A DNA stretch of 51,050 bases from Coriobacteriales bacterium (GTDB lineage Bacteria > Actinomycetota > Coriobacteriia > Coriobacteriales > UBA8131): positions 1-51,050 of the forward strand of contig JAITRZ010000016.1 of the NCBI GenBank assembly GCA_031288185.1, written 5' to 3'. Below the pieces are notes generated by a model. That model was not told the origin of the DNA, searched no databases, and worked only from the letters and a program-made list of their open reading frames with translations. Positions 17,224 to 26,179 of this stretch are shown here, in pieces. Made by a program: the position numbers and the translations under genes. The stretch's first letter is position 1, and each line of letters begins with the position of its first letter.

Positions 17224-18120
17224 TTATGCGCGTTTAGGCAGGGATGCGTTTGCCTGATTTTGCAAGCGCTCAAGAAGGACATAAAAGCCCAGCCTCTCCA
17301 GCTCGCCCTGCAGCCTTTCCACACTCAAAGCCTTAGTCATATCCGCCTTGACGTTTAGTTTAATGGGCGCATCCGTGCGAAATGTGGCCAACGTACGCGA
17401 AATGCGGGCCAACTCATGGCCAGCTTTCAGCTTGGTCTGCCAGGCCGGCTTGATCGCTTCGAGATGAGTGAAAATTTCCTCCAGGCTGCCGTATTTTTGC
17501 AGCAGGGTCGCAGCTGTCTTTGCGCCGATACCGGGCACTCCGGGAATAGTACGACCACTGTCGCCCACCAATGCTCTAAAGTCTATAAGTTGGTGGATGG
17601 AGATGCCATACTTTTGCTCAAAGGCAGCGATATCGTATTGCTCAATGTCCATAAAACCGCGCTTGATGGTAAACAGCTTTGTGTGAGGGTCAACCAGCTG
17701 AAGCATATCCAGCTCCACCGATAAAAGCAGTGACTGCGCACCCACCGTTTCAGCCTGTCTGGCCAGTGTCGCCATGATGTCCGTCGCCTCGTAGTCATCC
17801 AGTTCATACAGTGGCCACTGTAAGGCCGACAAAAACTCACGAAGCAACGGGACTTGAGCGTAAAACTCCGGTGGTGCTGGCTTGCGTCTGGTCTTGTAAG
17901 GGGGATAAATCGCTTGGCGCCAGCGCACATTAGTTTTTGGTTTGTCCCAGGCTACAACAACGTAATCAGGCTGGAGCTTATCTAGCAACTCCAGTGCAAA
18001 ACTGGAAAAGCCGTACACACCGCCAGCCGGTTGACCATCGGCTGTTTTAAGCCAGGGCATGGCATAAAAGCCACGATAGAAGATATTTTTGCCATCAATC
18101 AGGGCGAGTCGCTTAAACAT
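17224..18120 (-). CDS. 5'-3' exonuclease/FEN-like protein with altered metal-binding residues
   Basis: A stand-alone protein of 298 residues that follows the N-terminal 5'-nuclease domain of PolA along its length: LALIDG near residue 6, the arch-region YPPYKTRR near 75, the helix-hairpin-helix GVPGIGAKTAATLLQKYGS near 200. Several carboxylates that hold the two metals in Taq/T5-type enzymes are changed. EADD reads EATD, GDKDLLQL reads VELDMLQL, and GDSSDNIPG reads GDSGRTIPG. The first Asp, the WD of the second motif and the Glu of EATD remain. It is probably a paralogue with weak, changed or no nuclease activity that still binds branched DNA. No ribosome site is obvious before the ATG at 18120, and there are no operon partners. 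Confidence 0.75.
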   Translation of the reverse strand: MFKRLALIDGKNIFYRGFYAMPWLKTADGQPAGGVYGFSSFALELLDKLQPDYVVVAWDKPKTNVRWRQAIYPPYKTRRKPAPPEFYAQVPLLREFLSALQWPLYELDDYEATDIMATLARQAETVGAQSLLLSVELDMLQLVDPHTKLFTIKRGFMDIEQYDIAAFEQKYGISIHQLIDFRALVGDSGRTIPGVPGIGAKTAATLLQKYGSLEEIFTHLEAIKPAWQTKLKAGHELARISRTLATFRTDAPIKLNVKADMTKALSVERLQGELERLGFYVLLERLQNQANASLPKRA

Positions 18121-18303
18121 GGGTCTATTCTAATGCTTCACAGAGGTTTCGCTCAGGAGAAAGCCGTCGGCGACCGTTCACCCCTGTGCCCATAACGCGC
18201 AGGTGCCTGGCAGCAGGACAGATGAGTGGCCCTTTTGCCGCATGCCACCGGAGGCTGCTTGGGCTACGATAGAGCTCAGTTTTTGGGCATGAGCAAATAG
18301 GTG

Positions 18304-18474
18304 TAAGCACCACCAACGTGAGGGAAGGGCAAACGAGCATGGGACGTGACCTTCAGCTGCACACAAATTTCCGGAGGCTCATAGCTTAGTTCTTCTCCCA
18401 TCCACCAACACCTATGAGGGCGCGCATGTACGCGCCAAAGATGCCGCCCAGGCCCCTGCGCCAGGCGGTTTTTT
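18304..18474 (+). ncRNA. Candidate structured leader RNA with intrinsic terminator
   Basis: The first 72 bases (18304-18375) match an element at 50903-50970 with one indel in the core. Then follow three hairpins in series: CTCATAG (18377-18383) with CTATGAG (18412-18418), GGCGCG (18419-18424) with CGCGCC (18431-18436), and CCGCC (18444-18448) with GGCGG (18464-18468). The last is followed directly by six Ts (18469-18474), the mark of a rho-independent terminator on the plus strand. No protein gene on the plus strand ends before it, so a short RNA or a leader upstream of the prepilin gene at 18651 is the simplest reading. It does not clearly match a known riboswitch class. Confidence 0.45.
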
Positions 18475-18529
18475 GTACTCTGAAATAGGTTCTGGAGAGA
18501 AAAACGTTACTAGGACTGTCGCCAGCGTG

Positions 18530-18662
18530 GGCCCCTCGCACAGGGGACGCCGGCTCAAACACTCTGCGGCCTCGTCGCCTCGGTAGTTCTACCTCTCTTG
18601 CAACCCCTCAGCAGGGCTCCTCGGTCTGCGGAACTCACCGGACGCCCCCTGTGCGAGGGGCC
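18530..18662. repeat. 17-bp perfect inverted repeat, arms about 100 bp apart, overlapping the prepilin start
   Basis: GGCCCCTCGCACAGGGG (18530-18546) is repeated as its exact reverse complement at 18646-18662. The 99 bases between hold smaller hairpins such as GGTAG-TT-CTACC. The right arm contains the GTG at 18651, the only start codon available to the prepilin gene. A folded RNA would bury that codon in the stem. The repeat might also be a recombination or insertion element boundary. Confidence 0.8.
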
Positions 18663-19304
18663 TTCCACAATCCACCAAAAATACACAAACAAACTAACAC
18701 TACCGGCTTTACCCTCGTCGAGCTGATAGTAGTTATTGTTATCTTAGGTATCCTGCTCGCTATCGCCATACCTGCTCTTACCGGATACATACAAAAGGCA
18801 CAGGATGAGGAATGGAAGATGAAGGCCAGAGACGCTGCGCAGGCAGCTCGCACGGTCTTGGATGAGGCGTACACGAAGGGTGAGCTCACCTCATCAACCA
18901 CCTACCCCAATATATCTGACTACATCCAAAATGGGGAATCAGGCTATCAGACCAAAGTGTTCAATGTGCGGGGCATCTCATATCGCGCTGAGGGCGACCT
19001 TGTCTCCTATCTTCGCATCGCCTCCGTCTTGATGGGAAAGACTTATCCGGTCACCTACGGCGACCCTGGAACTTGGGACTTCTGGATCATCGGCTCCGAC
19101 ACCTCTACTGCGCTGGATGCCGATGGATTTGTCTATTACTTCTGTCCGGACGGCAACAAACCCAACTATCCATATATTGTGGTGACCTATCGGATGTTAC
19201 GGGTTAATGGAGCCGTCACCCAAAATGACATCTACACAGCGCTACAAACTTCCCCTCTCTACAGCGCTGAGGCGGGCTATGAGGTATATCACATAATTCT
19301 ATAA
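18651..19304 (+). CDS. Type IV prepilin-like protein
   Basis: A protein of 217 residues with a class III signal: a short basic leader ending in G, then FTLVELIVVIVILGILLAI, the prepilin peptidase site and N-terminal helix of type IV pilins and pseudopilins, with Glu at +5. The rest is a globular region rich in Tyr, Thr and Asp with one Cys. No ATG precedes the cleavage site. The GTG at 18651 is the only start and lies in the right arm of the inverted repeat, with no Shine-Dalgarno site, so the gene may have lost its own start or be a silent or recombining cassette. No assembly genes (pilB, pilC, pilD) are nearby. Confidence 0.8.
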   Translation: MRGAFHNPPKIHKQTNTTGFTLVELIVVIVILGILLAIAIPALTGYIQKAQDEEWKMKARDAAQAARTVLDEAYTKGELTSSTTYPNISDYIQNGESGYQTKVFNVRGISYRAEGDLVSYLRIASVLMGKTYPVTYGDPGTWDFWIIGSDTSTALDADGFVYYFCPDGNKPNYPYIVVTYRMLRVNGAVTQNDIYTALQTSPLYSAEAGYEVYHIIL

Positions 19305-19601
19305 GTTACCTGCGTCAGACCCAGGCGCGCATGTGAGTACCTTGAGCGCCTGGTGCCGGGAAAGGCGCAACAGAACGCGCGGACAATTTGCGTGATGCGC
19401 GCGGACACCTTACAGGGTGGTGTGCGAACGAGTCTCTGAACCGTCGGACAATTTGCGTGATGCGTGCAAGCACCTTAGCATTATTCTTTTTTATACCCTA
19501 TATAGGAAAACGTTAGTATCTGCAGAAGGGATTTTAGGTGAGCAATCAAACCGCAGGAGACAGCCATAAAATCTCTGCCACAAAAACCACTTGAAAACAT
19601 C
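19305..19601. repeat. Gap after prepilin gene: hairpin and 33-bp direct repeat
   Basis: A hairpin with an 8-bp perfect stem (CCAGGCGC 19321-19328 with GCGCCTGG 19346-19353) follows the prepilin stop but lacks a T-run. GGACAATTTGCGTGATGCG starts at 19381 and again at 19446, and the likeness extends to about 33 bp (ending CACCTTA). Its reverse complement resembles the CACACAAATTTCCGG part of the elements at 18304 and 50903. No gene is visible. Confidence 0.7.
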
Positions 19602-19630
19602 TTGACAGTCCAATTAACCTGTGTTACTAA
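19602..19630 (+). promoter_or_regulatory. Strong promoter-like sequence TTGACA-N17-TACTAA
   Basis: TTGACA at 19602-19607 is separated by 17 bases from TACTAA at 19625-19630, close to the primary sigma-factor consensus. Transcription would start near 19637 and run right into DNA that has no recognisable protein gene for nearly 900 bases, until tatA at 20525. Confidence 0.5.
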
Positions 19631-19636
19631 TATACA

Positions 19637-20524
19637 TTGTTCAGAATAAAATCTGACAAACGCAAAAACTGTTGGCCCTCTTCGGAACGCGGTGTGGTTA
19701 GCCACTCGGCCGCGCGAGTGCTCGTAGAGGGCTTGGGCAGGGCCGAATCCTCTGGACGATTCGTGCTTTTGCGGATGTGGCGAAGGTGGCAAAGACCGGC
19801 GTTTGCTCAATTGAGCCTGATGCATACGGTTGATTGCACCGCTGGATTGCAAGCCCTCCTTCCTTGCGATATGCCTCCTTCGCCCGGGGTCAGGTATACT
19901 TTCTTGCTCCTCGTTAAGCGCAGCCTTTCTGTTCAACGCGATCTTCAGGCGTTGGCCCCCTTCCCGTCACTCGCGCGCAGTAATGCGTACAGTAAAACAC
20001 AGCCTTCAGGCGCTGGTTTTCTCGCGCAGGCCAACAAATGCGCGCAGCATTTGGGACTCGCCAGCATCACGGTGGATACAGGGTTCCTCTCGCGCAGGCC
20101 GTCAACGTGTGCGGATGCGTCAAGGCCCAGCTCCATCAGGTAGGCGTAGATGTGTTTCTCGCGCGCAGGCCGCTAATGTGTGCGGGCCACTTTATCCGTA
20201 GGGAGGAAATCGAGACTACAATCTTCGGAGGCAGGCCGTCAACGTGTGCGGGCCACTTTATCCCCCCACCTTAAGCGGGTTCATAAGCAGGATTCCTCTT
20301 GAGTCCCCTTTGCGCTCTTGCCGCAAGACAACAGACGCAAAGAGTGGTAACCTATCTGCCTGCTCGTCCGGGGTGAACGCCAGGCTGGTTCTGGCCTTCG
20401 TTCCGGACAAGAGCAGCCGGTTCACTGATTGGCGTGGAGTTTCCACGGTTGTGGCCGGGCTAAGCCACCGATGCTGCGGCCGATTTGTATGCAGCATCGC
20501 GTGTTGAAAGATCTAGGAGGTAGC
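19637..20524 (+). other. Non-coding stretch with hairpins and degenerate 66-71-bp-spaced repeats
   Basis: Open frames here have no recognisable protein features. The 5' part can fold: CCCTCT (19676-19681) with AGAGGG (about 19727-19732) encloses CACTCG/CGAGTG, and CGAATC/GATTCG follows near 19752. GCAGGCC recurs at 20026, 20094, 20165 and 20231, inside a unit ending GTGTGCGGGCCACTTTATCC in the last two copies. The unit is about 35 bp and decays towards the left. It resembles the multiple terminal repeats of IS21-type elements more than a CRISPR array. The last 260 bases before tatA presumably hold its promoter. Confidence 0.5.
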
Positions 20525-20842
20525 ATGAGAGTATTTGGTATGGGAATGCCAGAGCTGATTATCATCTTGTTGGTGATTCTGATTATCTTTGGCCCAAAGA
20601 ATCTGCCAAAACTAGGTTCGGCGCTGGGACGTGCCGTTAAAGGTGTGCGTGAGGGTGTTGAGGGTGTCAGCGATGAGTTGGAAGGCGCCACCGATACCGG
20701 CGCTGCCGGCTCGCCGTCTAAGCCGCGTGCTGCGGTTACCGCCACAGCAACGGTGGAAGATATGGATGATTCCGGTTTTAACCCCGTGGATGCCGCAACG
20801 GGTGGTAAGCGCAAGAAGTCTGCCAAGGCTAGTAAGCACTAA
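20525..20842 (+). CDS. tatA: Twin-arginine translocase component TatA/TatE
   Basis: A protein of 105 residues. A short periplasmic start (MRVFGMGMPEL) leads into one membrane helix, then FGPKNLPKLGSALGRAVK, the conserved hinge and amphipathic helix of TatA. A charged, low-complexity tail of about 55 residues ends in a Lys-rich stretch. TatA oligomers form the pore for folded proteins carrying RR signal peptides. The ATG at 20525 has AGGAGGT four bases upstream; the longer frame from 20429 has no such support. No tatC lies in the window. The terminator-like hairpin before greA probably ends this transcript. Confidence 0.95.
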   Translation: MRVFGMGMPELIIILLVILIIFGPKNLPKLGSALGRAVKGVREGVEGVSDELEGATDTGAAGSPSKPRAAVTATATVEDMDDSGFNPVDAATGGKRKKSAKASKH

Positions 20843-21100
20843 CCGTTTCACAGCCGCTGCCTGCGAAGGTGTCGTTCACAGAGCCGCGTATGACGCTGAG
20901 GGACAGTGTTTTAGTGCTAAAGGATCGCTCACACCCTCAACCCGGCAGGTTGCGCAATCGAACAATCGCGCAACAGTCGGCCTGATAGACCCTATCATGC
21001 TAAAAATATTAACAAAAAAGTTCAACAGGGCGCGGCGGCGCACATCCTCAGCCGTCGTGCCGCTTTTTAACCAGCAGGAAACCTGCGCGATTGGGAAGTC
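20843..21100 (+). terminator. Gap with candidate intrinsic terminator before greA
   Basis: GCGGCGCAC (21035-21043) can pair with GTGCCGC (21057-21063) with one bulged G, and TTTTT follows at 21064-21068. It could end the tatA transcript or act as an attenuator in a greA leader. Further up, GTTGCGC and GCGCAAC around 20950-20974 form a perfect 7-bp hairpin. Short repeats (TTCACAGAGCCGC-like) follow the tatA stop. Confidence 0.5.
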
Positions 21101-21571
21101 ATGACAAAAGAAACCGTATTGACTCAGGCCGGGCGTGAGCAACTGGAAAAAGAGCTCGACCACCTAGAAACCACCAAACGGGCTGAGGTTGGTGAGCGCA
21201 TCAAGGTAGCGCGGGAATTTGGCGACATCACAGAAAACTCTGAGTACGATGATGCCAAAAATGAACAGGCCTGGGTCGAAAGCCGCATTATCGAAATTAC
21301 CCAGATTTTGTCCACAGCGACCATTGCCGATACGCCCAAACGCTCCAATAGGGTTGCTATTGGCAACAAGGTCACCGTACAGAAACCGGATGGTAGCGAA
21401 GCGGAATTTATGATAGTTGGGGCGGCAGAGGCTGATGCCACATCAGGCCGGATCTCCAACGAGTCGCCCGTAGGGGCGGCGATGATTGGCGCTCACAAGG
21501 GCGACGTGGTTGTCGCCGCAAGCCCCACCGGTAAGGAGATCAAGTATACGATTCTCAAGATCAGCCGGTAG
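21101..21571 (+). CDS. greA: Transcription elongation factor GreA
   Basis: A protein of 156 residues, the usual length. The N-terminal coiled coil (about 1-75) carries REFGDITENSEYDDAKNEQ, with the acidic tip residues that stimulate transcript cleavage in the secondary channel of RNA polymerase. The C-terminal FKBP-like domain ends SPTGKEIKYTILKI. It rescues backtracked polymerase. GGGAAG two bases upstream of the ATG is rather close, but no better start exists. The next gene, lysS, is 206 bases downstream across a repeat-bearing gap. Confidence 0.97.
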   Translation: MTKETVLTQAGREQLEKELDHLETTKRAEVGERIKVAREFGDITENSEYDDAKNEQAWVESRIIEITQILSTATIADTPKRSNRVAIGNKVTVQKPDGSEAEFMIVGAAEADATSGRISNESPVGAAMIGAHKGDVVVAASPTGKEIKYTILKISR

Positions 21572-21639
21572 CGTCCTTTTCTTGCGAGTGCCTGCTTGAC
21601 GAAAGACGATTCCTCGTATCTCCACTTTCAGAGTCTCCC

Positions 21640-21723
21640 CCGGAGCACCGAATGACAAACCAACCCGCGCGAGCACAAAAAAGGGTTCCACACCGGAGCA
21701 CCGGATGACAAACCAACCCGCGC
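21640..21723. repeat. 31-bp direct repeat, two copies, in greA-lysS gap
   Basis: CCGGAGCACCG-(A/G)-ATGACAAACC and the following CAACCCGCGC occur at 21640-21670 and 21693-21723 with a single mismatch. The copies are 53 bases apart. The gap holds no gene; the lysS promoter should lie here or in greA. Confidence 0.85.
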
Positions 21724-21777
21724 ACAGGCACGTGTGCGGCGCAGGTACGTGAACCGATACATGAACAGGCAACGCCA

Positions 21778-23376
21778 ATGTTTTCAGAGCCGACAGACCC
21801 CAGACTGACCCATCCCGCTGCCCCTGAGGCCGTATCCAGCGGTTCTGTTCCAGTTCCAACGCAAGGCCGGGACTCAGGAGTGAGCCCCGCTGCCCCTGAG
21901 GTTGTTGCGGACGATGCTCTGTCTGTGCGCAAGGAAAAACGCGCTGCCATCCTGGCCTCCGGAAATATGCCCTACGCCTACCGCTTTGACGTTGATGCGC
22001 ACCTGGGGGGTTTAGCAGACACCTATGCCACCTTGCTTGCTGGCGAGGACAGCCAAGACAGGGTAGCGGTTGCTGGGCGGATCATGGCCGTGCGTAATCA
22101 GGGCAAGGCGGTATTCATCGTAGTGCGTGACGGCAGCGGCGAGATTCAGCTGTTTTGCCGTATTGACACCCTGGGGGAGGATAAGTTTGCGGCGGTCAAG
22201 GAGCTTGATGTTGGTGATTTTGTGGGCTGTACCGGCACCATCATGCGCACCCGTCGCGGACAATTGTCCCTGTTGGCCACCGATGTGACGCTGCTCTCAA
22301 AGTCACTGCGCCCTCTGCCAGAAAAGTTCCACGGTTTAAGCGATAAGGAAACCCGCTATCGCCAGCGCTATATCGATCTGCTTATGAACCCCAACGTTAA
22401 AGAGGTCTTTAGCCAGCGCTTCAAGATAATCACCGCTTTGCGCAGCGCTGCAGTGAGCAGGGGTTTTGTTGAAGTGGAAACGCCCATGCTGCATCCGATA
22501 CCCGGAGGTGCCACGGCGCGACCCTTTGTGACTCAGCATAACACGTTGAGCCGGGATTTCTACCTGCGTGTGGCCCCAGAGTTGCATCTAAAGCGACTGC
22601 TAGTGGGCGGTTTTGAGAAGGTCTTTGAACTAAACCGCAGTTTTCGCAATGAGGGTATGGATCCAACCCACAACCCGGAGTTCACAACACTGGAAGCCTA
22701 TCAGGCCTATACCGATGCTGCAGGAATTGCTAATTTTACTCGCGAATTAATCCAGGCCGCCTGCCTGGCTGCCAACGGTAGCCTTCAGATTTCCTATCAG
22801 GGCACCGCGCTGGATCTCAGCGGCGAGTGGCCCAGGCGACCACTGATCGAGTTGGTTAGCCAGGCCGTCAGCCGCCCGCTTTCTTATCGCCAGAACGTCC
22901 AGGAACTGGAGGCGTTGGCAAATGGTCACCATATTGCCACCCAACCGGGATGGGGAGCTGGTAAAATAATCGTGGCTCTTTATGATAAATTGGTAGAGAA
23001 AACCCTCATCCAACCGATTTTTGTAACGGACCATCCTCTGGAAACTTCGCCCTTAGCCAAGCGCAGGGCAGACAATCCAGATGTTACCGATAGATATGAG
23101 CTTGTGATCTGTGGGCGCGAGTACGCCAATCTGTTCTCGGAGTTAAATGATCCGGTGGAACAACGCCAACGTTTTAAGGCCCAGATGGCCGCTAAAGCTG
23201 CTGGAGACGAGGAAGCCATGGGCTATGATGAGGACTATATCCGCGCCCTCGAATACGGTATGCCACCGGCTGGCGGTGTTGGTATTGGTGTTGACCGCCT
23301 GGTGATGCTGCTAACCGATACTGAGTCCATTCGCGACGTGCTCCTGTTTCCGCATATGCGCGACGAGAGTTTTTAG
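21778..23376 (+). CDS. lysS: Lysyl-tRNA synthetase, class II
   Basis: A protein of 532 residues. After a Pro/Ser/Ala-rich N-terminal stretch of about 45 residues, longer than usual, comes the OB-fold anticodon domain (about 95-175) and the class II catalytic core. Motif 1 is around VETPMLHPIPGG, motif 2 is FRNEGMDPTHNPEFT, and motif 3 is GVGIGVDRLVMLL near the C-terminus. It charges tRNA-Lys with lysine in the cytoplasm. The ATG at 21778 lacks a strong ribosome site; internal starts before the conserved RKEKRAAIL are possible but none is better placed. Confidence 0.96.
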   Translation: MFSEPTDPRLTHPAAPEAVSSGSVPVPTQGRDSGVSPAAPEVVADDALSVRKEKRAAILASGNMPYAYRFDVDAHLGGLADTYATLLAGEDSQDRVAVAGRIMAVRNQGKAVFIVVRDGSGEIQLFCRIDTLGEDKFAAVKELDVGDFVGCTGTIMRTRRGQLSLLATDVTLLSKSLRPLPEKFHGLSDKETRYRQRYIDLLMNPNVKEVFSQRFKIITALRSAAVSRGFVEVETPMLHPIPGGATARPFVTQHNTLSRDFYLRVAPELHLKRLLVGGFEKVFELNRSFRNEGMDPTHNPEFTTLEAYQAYTDAAGIANFTRELIQAACLAANGSLQISYQGTALDLSGEWPRRPLIELVSQAVSRPLSYRQNVQELEALANGHHIATQPGWGAGKIIVALYDKLVEKTLIQPIFVTDHPLETSPLAKRRADNPDVTDRYELVICGREYANLFSELNDPVEQRQRFKAQMAAKAAGDEEAMGYDEDYIRALEYGMPPAGGVGIGVDRLVMLLTDTESIRDVLLFPHMRDESF

Positions 23377-23510
23377 CCGGTTTTTTGAGCCGGCCTCTGG
23401 CCTTAAGGCATCTGCGGCAGCTGATAGTGTAAGGCATCCGCGATGTCTTGGTAGTTCCCACTGCGGCCCAACCGCATTCACTGCAAGCCTAAAAAGAGAT
23501 AGGGGTTCAC

Positions 23511-26081
23511 ATGTCCTTTGACCGTTTTACCGATAAGGCCCGCGCCGTGTTGGCACAGGCCCAGGAAGAAGCGCGTGCCCTGGGGCAAAATAACGTTGGC
23601 ACCGAGCATCTGTTGCTTGGTCTGCTGCGTGAAAAAGAAGGTCTGGCGGCCCAGGCCCTCAATACTCTCAATGTTAGCTATGACGAAACTCTGGCTCAGG
23701 TTAAAAGTATCGTCACCGCAACCGCTGAAGCGCCCACTGGCCATCTGGCCTTTACACCTCGGGTTAAGCGGGTGCTGGAGTTTGCCCTGCGTGAGACCAT
23801 GCAGCTGGGTCAGAGCTATATTTCCACCGAGCATCTGCTTTTAGGGATCATCCGCGAAGGCAACGGGCAGGCTATCCAGGCCCTGTCACAGATGGGTATT
23901 GACGGCGCGATGATCAAAAAGGCGATCAGCGAACTGCTGCAAAAAACAGCGACGTATGCCGGACATCCCGATATTACCGATGCCGACGCTGAGGCTGGCG
24001 ACGGCAATAGCATCCTCAAAGAATTTGGTACTAACCTTACCAAATTAGCCAAGGACGGCAAACTTGACCCGGTGGTTGGCCGGGAGCTGGAAATTGAGCG
24101 AGTGATGCAGATACTGTCACGTCGCGCTAAAAACAATCCGCTTTTGTTGGGCGATCCCGGTGTGGGCAAAACCGCCATAGCCGAGGGTCTGGCCCAGCTG
24201 ATCGCCTCCGAGCAGGTGCCCGATATACTGCGCGGCAAGCAGATCATTACGCTGGATGTACCGGCCCTGGTGGCTGGCTCTAAATACCGTGGTGAATTTG
24301 AGGAACGCTTAAAGCAGGTTATTAACGCGGTGCGCAAGGACGGCGACATCATCCTGTTTATTGACGAGATGCACACGCTTATTGGCGCTGGCTCCGCTGA
24401 GGGTTCCATTGACGCTGCCGCCATCTTAAAGCCACCGCTGTCGCGCGGTGAGATTCAGGTTATCGGCGCGACTACTTCTGATGAATACCGCAAGCATGTA
24501 GAGAAGGACTCGGCTTTGGAACGGCGCTTTCAACCGGTGCAGATAAACGAGCCTTCCGGCGAACAGGCCCTGCGCATTCTGGAGGGTCTGCGTGATCGCT
24601 ATGAGGCCCACCATCGTGTGCGTTTTAGCGATGAGGCACTGGAGGCCGCCGTGCAACTCTCTGACCGCTACGTGCAGGATCGTTTCCTGCCGGATAAGGC
24701 CATTGATGTGATTGATGAGGCTGGCGCACGGATGCGTATCCGCAATATGACCCTGCCCACCGATATTCACGCCATCGATGAGAAGTTGCGCAAAGTGCGT
24801 GCAGAAAAGGACGAGGCCATCAATACCCAGGACTTTGAGAAAGCCGCCAAGCTGCGCGATACTGAAAAGCGACTGCGCGCAGAACGTCTTGAAATTGAGG
24901 AAAAATGGCTGGAAGACAACGCCAAGGATGTGGTCAGCGTGAGCGAGAAAGAGATTGCTGACATCATCTCCATGTCCACGGGCGTGCCGGTAGCCGATTT
25001 AACCGAGGCTGAAACCGAAAAACTGCTGCGCATGGAAAACGTGCTGCATGAGCGGGTCATCGGTCAGGATGAAGCGGTCACGGCCATCGCCAAGGCCATC
25101 CGGCGCTCCCGCGCTGGGCTCAAGGATCCCAAACGTCCAGCCGGCTCCTTCATATTTTTGGGCCCGTCTGGCGTTGGTAAGACCGAGCTTTCAAAATCGC
25201 TCGCTGAGTTTTTGTTTTCTACTGAAGACGCTCTGCTTAGCTACGACATGAGCGAGTACATGGAAAAACACACCGTTTCGCGACTGGTTGGTTCACCGCC
25301 GGGCTATGTGGGCTATGACGAAGGCGGTCAACTAACCAAGGCCGTGCGCCAGCGCCCGTACTCAGTGGTTTTGTTTGATGAAATTGAAAAGGCGCATCCT
25401 GATATCTTTAACATCCTGTTGCAGATACTGGAGGAAGGCCGCCTCACTGACGGCCAGGGCCGCAAGGTTGATTTTCGTAACACGATCATTATCATGACCT
25501 CTAATGTTGGAGCTCGTGAGATTGCCCAAGGCTCGCCGGTGGGCTTTAGCGGTACTGATTCCAAGGCCGGACTTTCGGATAAGGAGATCAACACGCGGGT
25601 AATGTCAGAACTGCGTAAGTTGTTTAGGCCGGAGTTCTTAAATCGCATTGACGAAATAATCGTATTTAAGTCTCTGACCAAAGAACAGATAGAACTGATT
25701 GTTGAGTTGATGGTCAGTGATCTCAGGGACAGACTGGTTGCCCAAAATATGAGCATTCGATTAAGCAAAAAGGCGCGCGAGTTCATTGCTGCGGAGGGCA
25801 CGGATACCACCTTTGGCGCCCGCCCACTCCGTCGTGCTATCCAGAGGCTGCTTGAGGATCCCATCAGCGAAGGTGTACTTGAGGGTCGTTGGCCGGCCGG
25901 TGAGATCATCGTCGCCGATTTTGATGGAAATGACATCACGTTTTCAACCGAAAAGGGAGAGATACCCGCGCCGCGTAAACGTGATACTCTGGCTCGCGAG
26001 GCAGAATTGGTCACTCCCATTTTTGCCTCCAGCCAACCCAAGAGCGCGTCGCCGGGAAGTGCTGGCGAGCCCACGCAGTAA
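23511..26081 (+). CDS. clpC: ATP-dependent Clp protease ATP-binding subunit ClpC
   Basis: A protein of 856 residues with the full ClpC layout. Two Clp-N repeats (about 1-145), AAA+ domain 1 with GDPGVGKTA and [13 protein letters not shown], a UVR-containing middle domain ([14 protein letters not shown]), and AAA+ domain 2 with GPSGVGKTE and [13 protein letters not shown] follow in order. A C-terminal D2-small domain and a short Ala/Pro tail end it. It unfolds substrates for ClpP and, with adaptors, controls stress and development proteins. AGAGAT about ten bases before the ATG is a weak ribosome site. A perfect palindromic terminator follows the stop. Confidence 0.97.
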   Translation: MSFDRFTDKARAVLAQAQEEARALGQNNVGTEHLLLGLLREKEGLAAQALNTLNVSYDETLAQVKSIVTATAEAPTGHLAFTPRVKRVLEFALRETMQLGQSYISTEHLLLGIIREGNGQAIQALSQMGIDGAMIKKAISELLQKTATYAGHPDITDADAEAGDGNSILKEFGTNLTKLAKDGKLDPVVGRELEIERVMQILSRRAKNNPLLLGDPGVGKTAIAEGLAQLIASEQVPDILRGKQIITLDVPALVAGSKYRGEFEERLKQVINAVRKDGDIILFIDEMHTLIGAGSAEGSIDAAAILKPPLSRGEIQVIGATTSDEYRKHVEKDSALERRFQPVQINEPSGEQALRILEGLRDRYEAHHRVRFSDEALEAAVQLSDRYVQDRFLPDKAIDVIDEAGARMRIRNMTLPTDIHAIDEKLRKVRAEKDEAINTQDFEKAAKLRDTEKRLRAERLEIEEKWLEDNAKDVVSVSEKEIADIISMSTGVPVADLTEAETEKLLRMENVLHERVIGQDEAVTAIAKAIRRSRAGLKDPKRPAGSFIFLGPSGVGKTELSKSLAEFLFSTEDALLSYDMSEYMEKHTVSRLVGSPPGYVGYDEGGQLTKAVRQRPYSVVLFDEIEKAHPDIFNILLQILEEGRLTDGQGRKVDFRNTIIIMTSNVGAREIAQGSPVGFSGTDSKAGLSDKEINTRVMSELRKLFRPEFLNRIDEIIVFKSLTKEQIELIVELMVSDLRDRLVAQNMSIRLSKKAREFIAAEGTDTTFGARPLRRAIQRLLEDPISEGVLEGRWPAGEIIVADFDGNDITFSTEKGEIPAPRKRDTLAREAELVTPIFASSQPKSASPGSAGEPTQ

Positions 26082-26096
26082 ATCGCGCAATCAGAC

Positions 26097-26132
26097 ATAA
26101 CAAAGAGGCGGCCCGGGCCGCCTCTTTGTTAT
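26097..26132. terminator. 36-bp perfect palindrome, terminator after clpC
   Basis: An 18-bp perfect stem from ATAACAAAGAGGCGGCCC to its exact reverse complement, with no unpaired loop base, starts 16 bases after the clpC stop. It ends in TTTGTTAT, a weak T-run. It should end the clpC transcript in either direction and separates it from disA. Confidence 0.8.
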
Positions 26133-26179
26133 CATTAGCACAACACGTTTTTGTTTCATAAAGCAACGGAGGCTCTGTT

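Noticed and set aside
18304-18375. A GEMM (c-di-GMP-I) riboswitch, because of GGGCAAAC and the downstream pilin gene
   Set aside because: The second copy at 50903 lacks GGCAAAC and neither copy has the GNRA hairpin or receptor of the class. It is kept only as an unclassified structured RNA candidate.
19637-20143. A 168-residue open frame after the 19602 promoter
   Set aside because: No recognisable domain, no ribosome site, Cys/Arg/Ser-rich composition typical of chance frames, and repeats run through it.
19970-20264. Periodic repeats that look like a CRISPR array (period 66-71)
   Set aside because: Repeats are strongly degenerate, spacing varies, the last two units share sequence beyond the repeat, and no cas genes are present.
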